Assembly: GCF_040412425.1 (NCBI RefSeq)
Contig: NC_089743.1
Span: 91,016,403 to 91,080,402, forward strand
Origin: Macrobrachium rosenbergii
Lineage: Eukaryota > Arthropoda > Malacostraca > Decapoda > Palaemonidae
Direction of reading: 5' to 3'
DNA length: 64,000 nt
The notes beneath the pieces were generated by a model that saw only the letters and a list, made by a program, of their open reading frames with translations, had not been told where the DNA came from and did not search any database. Shown piece by piece: positions 37,302 to 49,480 of this stretch (its first letter is position 1; each line of letters starts with the position of its first letter). A program made the position numbers and the translations under genes.

Positions 37302-40300
37302 CAGTGCACATAAATATTACACAGTATTTTTCCTCCTAAAATTTTAACTCTCTCCACTTTCATGAATATTGTTTTCTCTTAAATATATGGCAGTCATTGT
37401 CTTCCTAGATTTTCTATGACATATCAGTATTTTAATTTTCAAGTGGTCATACTTTAGAGTATTAGAGTATCTGTTTATCTAGGGTATGTTTACAAATAGT
37501 TTTCACATATTTTTATAGAATTTTAAACCTGCCATTTAAGTGTCTGGTATCCCCACCCTAAAATACAAAATCTCCATGTGCAAACAAGTCAGTGACCTTG
37601 GTTCTCATCAAGTTATAAGGAAGAAGTTTTTCTGTAGTAATTTCCATTTTGATTATCCTACAACAGCTTTTTTTTAAAAGCACTGCCATAACACAATTTT
37701 TTTTCAGTGACCAATAATCCATAAAGTAATCAAGAAAAAAATTGCAGTGTGTTCAAGAGCGATTTACAGTGGCCTGTTGAATTGTAAGATCCCAAAGTAT
37801 TTAGTACAGTACTTTTAATTCATTGTATAATTATCTTTCTTTGCTTTAAATATCTGCTAGAAATAACCTTGTTACTTTCTCTTTTGAGTAGGAAGTATCT
37901 CTGTGTAACAGGTAGCTTGGGTGACTTTTGTACGTAAATTTTGATGGAATAGGACTGGGCATTATCAGTATGAAAGGAAGGTTATATCGAAATTCACTTC
38001 TCAGGAACCAGTCTTGAATGTAGGGAATGCAGTACAAAATTAATGGTACATCAAGTTGTGACTAATTGGTTGCAGTTCGTTAGTGGTATTAAAATGATCA
38101 GATTTGTATTATCAGAGTGTCAGGTAATTAAATTGCGTGAAGCAACCTGTAGAAGATTTAATTCTCTGTGAACATTAGCATAAGTAATAATTGGAATACT
38201 GCGTGAGTATTGGGCAAATATTAAGGTTTTAAGGTAAAAGATTGTGACAGTAAGTAGGAGAATTAAAATAATTTTTTTTTTTAGTGTGTTACTTTTATTT
38301 GCTTTTACAAAGTAAATTCTCAATGTCAGCTGAGGGTAAAATTGGGTCTTTGTCTTCCCAATCTAAAGGTTTATGAATATGAAGGTAATTGTTTAGTCAC
38401 AAAAAAATAGACAAATATTTTTCCATTTGATATCAGTAGGTATGGACAAATGTACACTAGATGAATATTTTTCCATTGTGAGGCCATGAGGTTTGGGCAG
38501 GCATTTGGAAGCTAGGTGTGCTGTTTGAATTTTCATTTGAAGTCAACATTGGATTCAATATGATATGTAATCTAACAAATCTTAATAAATGTTATCTAAT
38601 CTCTTACATTTTTATACAATGTATTCTAAATATTTAGTCAAAGCAATGGAATAACAATTGGGTGTGGTTGAGATGAAAAAATAACTCTGAAATCCTGTCT
38701 TGAGTGTACGACAGAAGTTGATGTTTTATTAATGATGGTATATTTTACAATGTTTGTAACCTAGAACTTTCACAACTTTTTTTTATTTTCGTATGTGCAT
38801 AAGATTGTGCGTGGATATGTGAAGTTTATTCATTTTCCATCCATTATTTAGGTAAAAGGATGAATTATTCCTTTTAATTTTACCAGAATTTTTATAATTG
38901 CCAACAGTTATTTGATATACTCAACATGCTATATGCTCAGTTTTGTAATATATCAAAACATTGAAAATATATCTAGTCATGGAATCCCTCCCCCTTTATT
39001 CTAAGAAAGTTGACTAAATTATGTAAGTTTTTCAGAAATCGAATGTTATGTTACAGACATTAAAGTTTTAAATTGCTTGTTTCTTTGGACGATTATCTCT
39101 GGTGCATTTGGCAACCTCCCCTTCACAAAACAAGGCTAGTCTTTCAAGCTGTGTATGGTTGTGTAAATTGTTTTAAAAATGGTCTGCATTTACAAGAGAG
39201 AGTGGATGGTTGAAACTACTTAAGCCATTTTCTGTCATGTCCAACTGGGGCAGAGAAAATGGAGTTGTTTGGATGGTGTCACAAAAGAAAAGAGAGAGAG
39301 ATATTCCATCCGTTTCAAGTTTTGCCATGTTGAGTTGTCTTGGCATTACTGGTATGTGACATCCATATCAATGCATATATATTTTCCAGTTATAATACTT
39401 TTGTATTGTCTCCTCAGATTAAAAGCTATTCTGACGGTATGTGATAAAGGATCGTAAAAGTTTTGTGAGGCTTGTACGTCTAGGAGTAGCGTTAATTTTG
39501 TAAGCTAGGAGAAGGATTACTTTGAGTTAGTCAGTTCAGAAATGACCTTTTCACAAGTGTTTAACTTATATTGATGAATACCGTGGAGTTAGGAGGGCTA
39601 ATGAAGTGTAAAGCATTCCTTGCTGAACCCGTTAATATATTTTTGATAACAAAACCAAAATCATTTTGGGTGTTCCCATATTTTATTTGACATCTAAAGA
39701 TGTGGCAAGGAGCATTATAAATTACTGGTTATTGTAGTTCGATAGGTAAAACTAGCCAATTGCATATTAAAAATGGAATGATGTGATGTGGGCGTGTATG
39801 CTTTTTAAAATCAAGTATTTGCTGCTCTGATGGTAATGCTGTATTTGAGACTTCAATAAGATTGGTTGGTAGAGAACATTTAAAATTTTCCATTGGGTGA
39901 TTTCAGTATGTCGACTCCACGTGGTGGTGTTATGTTACAAACGTGTAAATTTCATAGCAACCTTTTCTATCATTCCTTGCTTCCTAAAGATATACAAAAA
40001 TTAAAATACTTCATGAAAGGAAAAAGTATCCTTTCATTTTTACTGTGGCAATTTAAGCCCAACCTAGTATTGTTTCTCATCACTTTCTATTTTTGTGTGC
40101 ATTTTCTCCCAAGAAGAGGAGAATTTGCTTTGTTAAACTACCCAAAAATAATGTAGATGGTAGTTGTAAGAGGGATATTTTAATTCAGCTGGAAAAATTG
40201 CAGTTTTGCCCTTCAGTCCAGTTTAATGAGCCAGTAAGCTAGACGATGCTGTTCAAACGTGGGTTGTCGGCTGGGAAAGTGGTAAGAAATGTTTATGGTA

Positions 40301-40739
40301 TTTGGACTAAAATTGGCTTGTATTTTGGAATTCAAAATTTGAAGCTTGTGATGCAATATTGTAAGTTTATAAAATGTTCCAATGAAAGTATGTATTTTCC
40401 TTTTGTTGAATGATGCAGTAAATTGTAATGGTAACGTTAAGCAGTGCAATGTACAAATAATACGTGGACATAAAGGAAGTTAGAAGCTGTTGGGATTGAA
40501 GGGTAGTCCTTTGTTGTAATGTTTTGATATGAAAATTGGAAGAAAATTAGAGAGGCTATGCACGGTAATATATAGCAGTTTTACTAGGCAAGTATCAGTG
40601 GCATCCATATTTCCCTTTTTGGAATTTTCGTGAAGTTCGTCACGCGCGAAAACTGTCGAGTCTGTGTCACAGATATATTTAACTCATTCCAGGTTAACTT
40701 TGTTTTATGGAGTTGTCAGACTCCTACGTGGAGGGTCAC

Positions 40740-40788
40740 AGGTGGAGGTGGGAACAATCAGTTTAGTGACCACTTTCCACCTCCACCT
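40740..40788 (+). other. Hairpin in the putative AGO1 3' UTR
   Basis: AGGTGGAGGTGGGAA pairs with TTCCACCTCCACCT across a loop of about 20 bases: a GC-rich stem of about 14 bp with one bulge in AT-rich surroundings. It is too short for a typical pre-miRNA, and its function is unknown. Confidence 0.5.
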
Positions 40789-41080
40789 AGTAGTGTCTTA
40801 ATCCACTTTGTATGCTGTACAGTATTAGCTTCTCACGTTAACTTGTACTAAGGAAAATTGAGTTAAAGTTTTACCCCGTGTCACCAGTGATTTTGATGAC
40901 ATTAAGAACTGATTTTGGATGTTACCGTGATTTTAGTAACACTGCAGGTCTTGTTAAGGAAGTCGATAGTAGGTGGAAATGTTGTCTACATAACCTTTTT
41001 AAGTAGCCACGTCTGTCTCTTCACAACATGTTGAGTAGCCATGTCTATCCTTTTAACACCAGTTGTCATGTTATAGTTAC

Positions 41081-41083
<3 letters not shown>

Positions 41084-41142
<59 letters not shown>
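41084..41142. repeat. (CT)n microsatellite
   Basis: About 59 bp of CT dinucleotides, the fourth CT tract after AGO1, all on the same strand. In RNA these would be polypyrimidine CU runs. Confidence 0.97.
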
Positions 41143-41146
<4 letters not shown>

Positions 41147-43142
41147 TGTCTATATTCTTTTAAGAGATAATAAAGTTTTCAGTTGCAAAATCAAGAAATT
41201 CACATCACAGGTCAAACAGGAATGCTGTAATCCAAAATTTCCGCACCATAGTTATTTTCATACAAGTCTCTGACTTTTGTGTGAAATTACCGGTATTTTC
41301 ATGCATAATGTAAAATCTGAAGGACATTACTAATTTTGGGTCATATGGAAGTCATGCGTACTATTTTGATATTTGTCATAGTATCTCTAGTTTTCTGAAG
41401 AACATTCCCTTAAAAATTAAATCGATGTGGGTTGCGTAAATAAGATTGGTGGTGTTTTTGATCTTCCTGTTATTGATGATTATTTTTGTTAGATGAAAGT
41501 ATTTTAATGCTTGTCCTGTAACGATGTTCCGGTAATACATGATAAGCGATAGGTTTAATTTGATCTCCAGAGACAAATGGTTTGTTCTTCCCTAATCCTT
41601 ATTAGATTGCTTCACAAGGAAATTTTATCCTCTTTATTTGAAAATTTACCCAGCAAGTTAATTGCATAATTAGTATGGTGGTATTTGAATATTTTGTGTA
41701 TAATCATATAAAAAGATGTAACATGAATGGTTATAGAGGGCTGTTTTTTTTATCAGCAGCCTGAACTTTTAATTTGAGAGTTAGTATAGATATTTTTACC
41801 TTTATTTTTTTTTTCTCAATCATTGAACTGTCCTTATTCAAAGGGGTAACATTTTGAAATTTCTGTTTTAGTGGATTTATTACGTGGAATTTTTGTCTTG
41901 AATTGATTGTACTGTATTTCAGTTGAGTGCAAGACAAAGCATTTTATATTTGACTAAATTTTTGTTTATTTTATGGCTTATACAATTTCAGTAGGGATCA
42001 GTTGCAATTGAATCATTTTCCTTTGGGAGTAAAAATGACAATACCTGTGGGTATTGCAAGGTCATTGTGGAAGTTGTGAGCGCCATATCCTGTGCCCTGG
42101 TCTTCACATATCTTGCTCACTTGTTGTACCATATCGCCAGCCAAAAATATCATTTAGAATAACAGCACCTGCGGGGTTTTACCTTGTACTTGAAAGCATT
42201 GTGGAGGTTAGCTTTTGTTTCCCTTTTGAGGTATTTGTTCCTCAGCACAGTACACAACCTTTTTTTTTTTAATGCTTTATACAGTCTTTTAGCAATATTT
42301 TTTTTTTTTGTCTGATGCATGTATATCATCTGTAACAACTGAGATAGTGTATTTTGTATTTATTTTTGTATAATTTTAATGGGATGGGCTGTACCTTGCT
42401 GTTGGCTTAAAATGCTTTAAAAGCTACTGCACTGATCGTTTTTGGTTTAAAACCAAAAATTTTATCCATATTTTGTTTGGGGAATCGCCCTGAACACTGA
42501 AAAGCACTGTGGAATTTGCCTACAAAACATTGTCCACTTGTGGGAAGGTATTTATGATTACTGCTATTTCTTGAAGTGAGGTCTTCAGATTTCAAGTACA
42601 AGAAATGTCCCAGAATCAGATTTATATAATTCTGTTATACTTTTGGGGAGTAACATAGATGTTTGTGAATTCTTTTTCAGTTAGTATGTTTTACTGGGTA
42701 ATCCAAATAAGATTGTCTACTTCTAAGGACGTACCTTTTCGCTTATTTATTTGTGGAGGAGGCATTATTTGCATATCTATGTTGTACTTCTTTAGTGGTT
42801 GGTGTCTCTTTAGATGAGTGTGCTTTAGGGGATTTGCATGAACTATTTTTTTTTATAACCTGTTGTTCCACAGTTTTATTTTGAAGTAAATATGGTTAGA
42901 TAATAATTTTGCTTCCAGATATGATGATGATTCTACAAAATGTTGTTCGAGTGTGGCACTGTTCCATATTCATATTTAGTTTTATCCCATGCTAGCATAT
43001 CATAATAGTTTATTGCATACATATCTACCATATCATATAATTTTGTATTTAGGAAAATTCAGGCTACCCCACAAAATAAAGGATTTAACTTCAATTACAA
43101 TATTATATGTGGGCACAGGATATGATGGTTTTGGACAGAATG

Positions 43143-43180
43143 AATAAATTTGATTTTTTTCTCTTACTTGGTGTTTCATT
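43143..43180 (+). terminator. Candidate AGO1 distal poly(A) signal
   Basis: AATAAA within GAATGAATAAATTTGA is followed within 30 bases by a T-rich then TTGGTGTTTC stretch, a plausible downstream element. A second AATAAA lies about 70 bases upstream (near 43075). Chosen by eye only. Confidence 0.3.
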
Positions 43181-43648
43181 TACCAAAGTAAGAAAATTGT
43201 TACCGAGGGAGAGCCATTTGAAAATTGCAAAGATAAGCAAATGGTTCACCAGGCTGCTAATAGATTAATTTTGTTCATTATCCTATGAAACAAATAATAG
43301 ATGTGGAGATGTTATCAAATCAGAAATACCAAATACAATTATGGTCTGGTTTACTAAAAGTCCGGTTAAATGAATCAAAGCATTCATTGCGGAATGAAGC
43401 GGAGAGCAAATCCGATCGAATCCATTTACTGGTTATGTCTTGACAGCAATACTAAGAGATGCACGGAACTATTCAATTAAAAATTTGACAAGATTTTAAT
43501 TACTAGCAAACAATTGCCATTGAACACATTTTGTCCATGCTTTCTATTAAGCTTTAGTGAAATAACCATTCGTAGGAGAACTGTTTTCAGTCTTTAATTT
43601 GGTTATAAAAGTACCATGTAAACATAGGGGTAGTCCCCTCAGTGAACT

Positions 43649-43911
43649 AAACACAGTACACCATAGTCATTGCTTAGGGTTCTGCAGCGTCTCTTAGGCC
43701 CCAAGCTGTAACCCCTTTCATTTCTCTTGCTGGACCTCCGTCCATATTCCCTTCCATGTTGACACCCACTAATAATTACTCTTAGTGCAACAGGTAGGAT
43801 TTTCCCCTGTTACACTTTTCAAACCTTTTTACTCTTTAATTCCCATTTCAGCTCCGGATGACCTCATAGGTCCCAGTACTTATTCTTTGGCCTAAATTTT
43901 ATATTCTAATC
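43649..43911 (+). mobile_element. SINE-A copy 2
   Basis: Shares CCCCTTTCATTTCTCTTGCT, TTACACTTTTCAAACC, GGATGACCTCATAGGTCCCA and TTTGGCCTAAATTTTATATT with the other SINE-A copies. Confidence 0.8.
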
Positions 43912-44127
43912 AAAAGTTTACCATCCCAAAAGTCGTAGCACTGTAGATAAAAAAAAGGTTTTGTAAATTACGTGAATCGGCATTGCTTGTCAAAGCTTTG
44001 GAGGAAGTGAGGGTGGGGGAAAATATAAACTTCCTATGAGATATTCTGTAGCCTGAAACAAATTTATTTTCAGTTTATCCAAGTATAAAATTTGTGAGGG
44101 GGCACAATATAGATTTTTAAAAGCACT

Positions 44128-44347
44128 AAGGGCATCTTAAGGTTCTTTGCAGTGTCCCGTAGCCGTAACCTCTTTCATTCCTTTTACAGTACCTCCCTCC
44201 ATATGCCATTTTCTTCCTTTCGACTTTTGACCCCTCTAACAAGTGTTTCATAATGCAACTGCGAGGTTTTCCTTGCTGTCAATTTTCCTTTCAGTGTTGA
44301 ATCACCTCACAGGCCCCAGCCCAAAAGCCTAAATTCTATTCCATTCT
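44128..44347 (+). mobile_element. SINE-A copy 3
   Basis: AAGGTTCTTTGCAGTGTCCC, TTTCATTCCTTTTACAGTACC, AACTGCGAGGTTTTCC and AATCACCTCACAGGCCCCAG identify it. An internal stretch is shortened relative to copy 1. Confidence 0.8.
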
Positions 44348-44419
44348 GTTACTGGTAACTGAATAAATATCAGTCCTTTAGGAAAAACGAAGTAGAAAAC
44401 AACAGAACATAAAACATCT

Positions 44420-44625
44420 AAATTCACTGTAGGCATTACTTAAGGTTCTTTGCAGCGTGCCTTCGACACCTAGCTGCAATCCCTTTCGTTCCTTTTACTG
44501 TAACTCCATTCATAGTCTCTTTCTTCCATCTTACCCTCCACCCTCCTATCTGTCAATTTCCGCTTCAGCGCTGAATGACCTCACAGGTCCCAGTGCTTGG
44601 CGTTTGGCCTAAATTCTGTATAGTA
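44420..44625 (+). mobile_element. SINE-A copy 4
   Basis: CACTGTAGGCATTACTTAAG start, CGCTGAATGACCTCACAGG and TTGGCCTAAATTCTGTAT end. The middle block present in copies 1 and 2 is missing. Confidence 0.82.
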
Positions 44626-44639
44626 AGTAACAATTTACT

Positions 44640-44776
44640 GTCTCACTGTAACTGCGAGGTTTTCTTCCCGTTACACCTTTCAAACTTTTTTAGTTTCAGT
44701 GTCCCTTTCAGCACTGAATAACCAAATAGGCCCAAGTGCCTGGTCTTTGGCCTAAATTTTATATCCCATTCCATTC
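44640..44776 (+). mobile_element. SINE-A copy 5 (3' part only)
   Basis: CTGCGAGGTTTTCTTCCCGT through TTGGCCTAAATTTTATAT. It contains roughly the block missing from copy 4, so copies 4 and 5 may be pieces of one rearranged unit. Confidence 0.72.
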
Positions 44777-45237
44777 AACATGTTAACAGTTGACCCTATC
44801 CTGGCATACTGAGAGGCATTCACTTTAAAAAATGTTTGTGTGATCATCCAGTTTACAGTCGGCATCGAATATCAAGCGTATGAAACAAAAATGTCAATTT
44901 TCGTGTTAACAGTATGTTGATTTTTTAAAAATTTATGTATTAGAGATTATTGAAATTAACAGGGACAACTTTTCTGGCCAAGCCTGTGAATTAATAATGT
45001 CAACCAGGTTATCTGGTTAAACTTTGATTTAAAAGATGGTCTAGGTCATGCTTGAATACTCCCATGAATGATTGTCACATCTCTCTGTCTAGCATTCTGA
45101 ATAAATGGCAGAAGGATGTGGAATGACGAAACTAGTATTAACAAATTACACCAAACTCGTCTAAGAACTGGACAAGAACATTAAATGTGTTTCTCTGATA
45201 GCCTAAGCACAAGGTCCTTTAAATATACTCTAGTATA
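44777..45237. other. Intergenic, nothing recognised
   Basis: AT-rich sequence between the SINE cluster and the Gypsy-like 5' repeat. It may include degraded 5' LTR sequence, but no match to the 3' LTR is visible. Confidence 0.35.
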
Positions 45238-46102
45238 TTTAATGCATACTTAAATTAGCAGATATTTGAGTACCTATTTGTGTACTTTTAGACTACGTTC
45301 ATTGTTGTTCTCAATAAAGAGCCAAGCAAATAGTCCGAGTTCTTATGAACGCAGTTACAAGTGAGGACTGGGCATACTCCAGTCAAGATAGAATGAATAC
45401 GTCAACGCAATAAAACTGGAAAGTAGAGATAAAGTCATACAGCTCCTCGAATGTTGTGACGGGACCCTTAGAAAAGAGCTTAAGTGCTCATCTGCAAGTT
45501 GAGTATAAGAAAGTTGGTTGCATGTGGAGCAGAAGGAAATTGACCAGCCGGCATCTCGTCTCGGCCCTGGCACTCGCCTGCATAAGCCACGCCCCTTTTA
45601 CACCAGGGAATTAGTCTGCTAAACGGATGAAGACGTCATACACAAATTTCCTTATGTTTTTCTGATTTACGCGGCACGTAGCAATAGCACAAGACACCAT
45701 AATTTAGCTGTGTTAAAATGTCAACACAGTTAAAAAGACCTCCTTCCCACTTTGACAACTGACAGATGACGAGCATGGTGTAAATGAGCCGGAGCTTAGT
45801 GACGTCACCAGAGTGACATCATAGATAGCTAATCGGGACGAAGAAGAAGTTTTTAATTACGGCTTGTTTTTTATTTGTTAACCATTGTCAGTATCAGTAT
45901 CAGGAGTGCAACAAAAATCCCACACTTTCGTTTAAACTTTCGAAGTTATTTTTATTACTGTGAGACTTAAAAAACAAACGGGTAATAATCACATTTTGGT
46001 TTGTGTTACCACAGCGCTCAGTGTGGATGACACTACCTCTTTCTCTAGATACCTTGATCATCTGGAGATGCTTACTAAAAAAAAAAAAAAACGGTTGATG
46101 AA

Positions 46103-46601
46103 GTGCTTGCAGCCATAAAAACACTGGCTATTAAGGAAGAAAACCAAATGGTTGCCAGAGTAAATTTGGCAAATATGCGACAAGATCGTGATGAGACTGT
46201 ACGAAGTTTCGTTGCTCGCACACGAAGCCAAGCCATTGTATGTAAATATATAATTCAGTGTCAGAACAGTAACACTGGCGTGAACTATACAGATGCCAGC
46301 CTTCGTGATGTTCTTACTAAGGGGCTCTATGACTGAGATCCAATTGGACTTACTCGGTAACCCCAATCAAGATATGAGTTTAGAAGAGGTATTCAAGTTC
46401 GTCGAAGCAAAGGAGGCTGGAAAACTCTCCGCTTCAAGTTTGCTTGACTGCGGCAGCCGCCAGCAGTACATACATCAGTTATCGTCAGTGGCCTTTCCAC
46501 ATAGTAACTGTTGCGCGGAAGTTGGGGTAAAACCCGTAAAACGCCTTACAATGGACAGTATGAGACTACAAGGAAGTCTTGAGACCAACTCCTTCCAATA
46601 G
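46103..46601 (+). pseudogene. Gypsy-like Gag fragment
   Basis: The first frame (46103-46336) reads IKTLAIKEENQMVARVNLAN, MRQDRDETVRSFVARTRSQA, then YTDASLRDVLTKGLYD. A one-step frame change continues EIQLDLLGNPNQDM.LEEVFKFVEAKEAGKLSAS. This is the capsid-like Gag of one invertebrate Gypsy group, normally one frame. The zinc knuckle is not seen; the frame change and truncation make it dead. Confidence 0.7.
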
Positions 46602-46755
46602 ACCATTTACAGTATAGAAACACACCAGATAGAGACACCAAATTGTTCAAAGTAATGCGTGTATTCGGCCGTCCTATTCGGGACTTCCCACTAATCCCAC
46701 CTGGTCATTATCAACTACACGCTACCTGGCAGTTGGCACGACACTTTGACATTGA

Positions 46756-47052
46756 GTGAGGCAGCGCCACATAAAAGTGGCAGAGAGTCTAGAGCAACAT
46801 ACAAAACGACTACCTGCGTTGATCGTAGGGTGTCATGTGCGTATCCAGAACGAGACAGGTCCACCCCCACTGAAATGGGACAAAACTGGAATTGTGACTG
46901 AGGTCCGTCAGTTTGACCAGTATGTAGTTCGTGTGGATGGATCAGGCCTGGTCACACTCGGAAACAGAAAATTCCTACGACGTTTCATCCCAGTGTACCC
47001 TACACCTTCACTGTCTGTGACAGTCTGTTTACAAGGACATCAGATCGCATAA
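46756..47052 (+). pseudogene. Gypsy-like Pol C-terminus (integrase tail)
   Basis: G.HVRIQNETGPPPLKWDKT, GIVTEVRQFDQYVVRVDGSG and L.NRKFLRRF are the C-terminal chromatin-side tail of invertebrate Gypsy integrases. A Thr/Pro/Ser-rich tail follows in another frame (47072-47305). The catalytic DDE part is absent. Confidence 0.7.
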
Positions 47053-47673
47053 GCTCCACACGCCTTGACCTATGGAGCAGGAAGACCATTGCACCCAAGG
47101 ACAATCATCTAACCCAACGCCCTCAGCAACACCTCGGAGCACAGAACATAGATCAGCTAAAACAACTCCACCTAGTTGTGATGTCACCAGTTCTCCTCGT
47201 AGGGATTTGCCTCTTCTAACTGCAGACATGCCGATAGAGGTGCCACCTACAAGTACAACCACAGTACGTAATGTCTCTCCACCCACGGATCAGCTAATCC
47301 TTTGAGTCCAGAGCAGACCGAACCACCCCAAAAGATCAACTCAGCAGACCAAAAAGCCCACGTGGCACGCTGACTATGTTATCAAGAACTAATGTCCTCA
47401 GGCAGAGAATGCCTTGCTGTGTTTTGATTCAATCTTACGTTTCCTTTTTTTATATATTCCATGTCATTCGTGTCGAACTCCAGTCACTATCACTACATCG
47501 CATTTGTTGTTTCATGCCTCCGCAAAACAGCCTTCGTTCCATTGTATTACAAAAGATTCGGGGGGAGATATACGATTATGGGCAATGCTACCTGAACGGT
47601 TACTTCCCTTTATTGTTTATACAGATAACTATGTTGTGGAGTTAGTTCCCTTATTAAGAAACTTCATATATGT

Positions 47674-47742
47674 GCTTTAAACAGGTATGTGTAACTAGGT
47701 TACCCTAGATATTGGCAATTTTATCACATACCTGTTTAAAGC
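47674..47742. repeat. Perfect 18-bp inverted repeat inside the Gypsy 3' LTR region
   Basis: GCTTTAAACAGGTATGTG and its exact complement CACATACCTGTTTAAAGC enclose about 33 bases, which contain a smaller palindrome (CTAGGTTACCCTAG). It was not found near the 5' repeat. Confidence 0.85.
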
Positions 47743-47999
47743 ATATTATGATTGTAATTGATATTGACATAGAAACTTGTATGCATTAAGTGACTACATT
47801 TATCATCTATTCACTAACAATGTCGAGTTAATTATTTCATATCTTTAATGCATACTTAAATTAGCAGATATTTGAATACCTCTCATTTGTGTACTTTCAG
47901 ACTCCGTTCATTGTTGTTCTCAATAAAGAGCCAAGCAAATAACTCGAGTTCTTATAACCACCTGTTTTTCATCCCTTCTCATCACGTGTCCAAACCATC

Positions 48000-48900
48000 T
48001 TGGTCTTTTTTCCAACTTCTAGACGCCATATCTATCGCCAATTCCTCATTTTTCGTATAATCCTCTCACTATACTCTGGACATGAATTTTGACACTATAG
48101 TCACACACATCTTTTCAAATTCTCCTCCATTTTCCCTGTCAGTACATCTGTATCTACTCCACAGATGATGTACCCATCATAAATCTTTGCTCCCTCTATC
48201 AATGAACATTTTTATTTACTACTGGTTTAGCTCCCTCTTGCCATTTCAGTCATGCTGCAATTAACCTCAGTGTGTCTCTAAGGTGAAAGAAATGTTCCTC
48301 CTCTTCCATTTCCTCGTGTAGTACAGGCATCTAAAATATATTACATCATTTCCACCACATTTTCCTGGTATTCTGCTGTTAGCCCAAAGTTCTCTGCAGA
48401 AAGTAGCTCGCAAGATCCTCGTTTTCTACACTCCATCGTAGCTTCATCCATTACTATGCTAAACAACAAAGGGCTCAGCGCTGATCCTCGATTGATACCA
48501 ACATGTGTATGTTAATTTCTACTGAGACACCTGCTCTGTCTTCCCTCTTAATCTAGTGGTACGGTAGAGTAACACCACTAGCTTACTGAGTCTTCTTAGT
48601 ACCTTCTGCGTTGTTAATACCCATTACAGTATCTGTCTCGGTCCTCAGGTCCAATACCCTTTCAAGATCCACACACAGATATAGTGTAACCTCCTCTTCA
48701 TCTGGTATTTACCCTGTAGTTGCCTTATTACAAAGACAGCATTTGCAGTTGTTGATCTCTCTGACAGGAAGCCACATCCACAGTTATCGATTTTAACTAT
48801 TTTTCTTAGCCTTTCCTTCAGTACCTTTTCCAATATTTTCACTCCATACTCTAGGGGTCGAATCACTCTATAACTTCCACATTTCAGTACATCCATTTTT
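48000..48900 (-). pseudogene. RTE-like non-LTR reverse transcriptase fragment (antisense)
   Basis: Minus strand 48896-48645: ECG-type opening (LKCGSYRVIRPLEYGVKILE), LRKIVKIDNCGCGFLSERST, then FVIRQLQGKYQ. Further on, HVGINRGSALSPLLF (normally QGSALSPLLF) at about 48510-48465. The expected YADD active site is replaced (LLSAENFGLTAE). The pattern is that of RTE/BovB-type RTs. Truncated at both ends and frameshifted. Confidence 0.68.
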
Positions 48901-49082
48901 GTTTTGTATACTGTTGCTGAGTGGCTGACCAGGGGGTATAAGGTGCGTCTGTCTGGTTGAGGAAAATGTTCAGAAGAAATGAGTTAGAGGAATTATTATT
49001 TTGTGCAAGTGTGAAATGATATAGGAGACTAACAATATAGGGGTGTACTATTACCCCTACATGATATGGTAGATTTTTATTG

Positions 49083-49480
49083 AGAAAGCAAGACAAGAGA
49101 CAAATATTGAAATGGGAAGTACACCGTAGGTTTAGACAAGGGAAATGGTGTAAAGGTCAAATGTTTGCTTTGAAACACTTCCAATTTCCGTGGAATAAAT
49201 AGTAATATACATACATAAGCAAGACAAGTGACAAATATTGAAATGGGAAGTACAATACATCGTATTTTTAGACAAGGGGAAAAGGTGTAAAGATCAAATG
49301 TTTGCTTTGAAACACGTCCATTTTCCGTGGAATAAATAGCATTATACACACATAAGCAAGACAAGTGACAAATATTGAAATGGAAAATACATCGTAGGCT
49401 TAGACAAGGGGAAAAGGTGTAAAGATCAAATGTTTGCTGTGAAACACTTCCACTTTCCGCGGAATAAATAGTATCACCCA
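49083..49480. repeat. Tandem repeat, about 133 bp x 3
   Basis: Units starting AAGCAAGACAAG at about 49086, 49217 and 49354 share CAAATATTGAAATGG, GTAAAG.TCAAATGTTTGCT and TTCCG.GGAATAAATAG. The minus strand is open across all three, giving a repetitive frame of 49077-49745 without a known domain. Small spacer differences separate the units. Confidence 0.88.

Larger units (their letters stand above)
33249..43165 (+). other. AGO1: Probable very long AGO1 3' UTR
   Basis: About 9.9 kb of AT-rich sequence directly after the AGO1 stop. It has no convincing ORF and no copy of the MITE, SINE, DIRS or LINE families seen elsewhere in the window, only (CT)n microsatellites. A candidate poly(A) site is the AATAAA near 43143, followed by a T/GT-rich stretch; AATAAA-like hexamers also occur further upstream (for example near 36830 and 41170), so shorter forms are possible. 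A Pumilio-type TGTAAATA lies at 36485-36492 and a GC-rich hairpin at 40740-40788. The extent is inferred; the first SINE begins about 480 bp beyond the proposed end. Confidence 0.4.
45238..47955 (+). mobile_element. Internally deleted Gypsy-like LTR retrotransposon
   Basis: Direct repeats at 45238-45346 and 47844-47955 share TTTAATGCATACTTAAATTA and CTCAATAAAGAGCCAAGCAA (a likely LTR poly(A) signal), differing at several positions and one small insertion. Between them are a capsid-like Gag piece (46103-46480) and the C-terminal end of Pol (46756-47052). Protease, RT, RNase H and the integrase core are gone. A G-rich tract (GGGGGGAGA near 47560) could be the polypurine tract. Only about 110 bp of the 5' LTR can be matched; full LTR limits are unknown. 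Confidence 0.72.

Noticed and set aside
40740..40788. Hairpin as a microRNA precursor
   Set aside because: The stem is only about 14 bp, too short for a Drosha/Dicer substrate.
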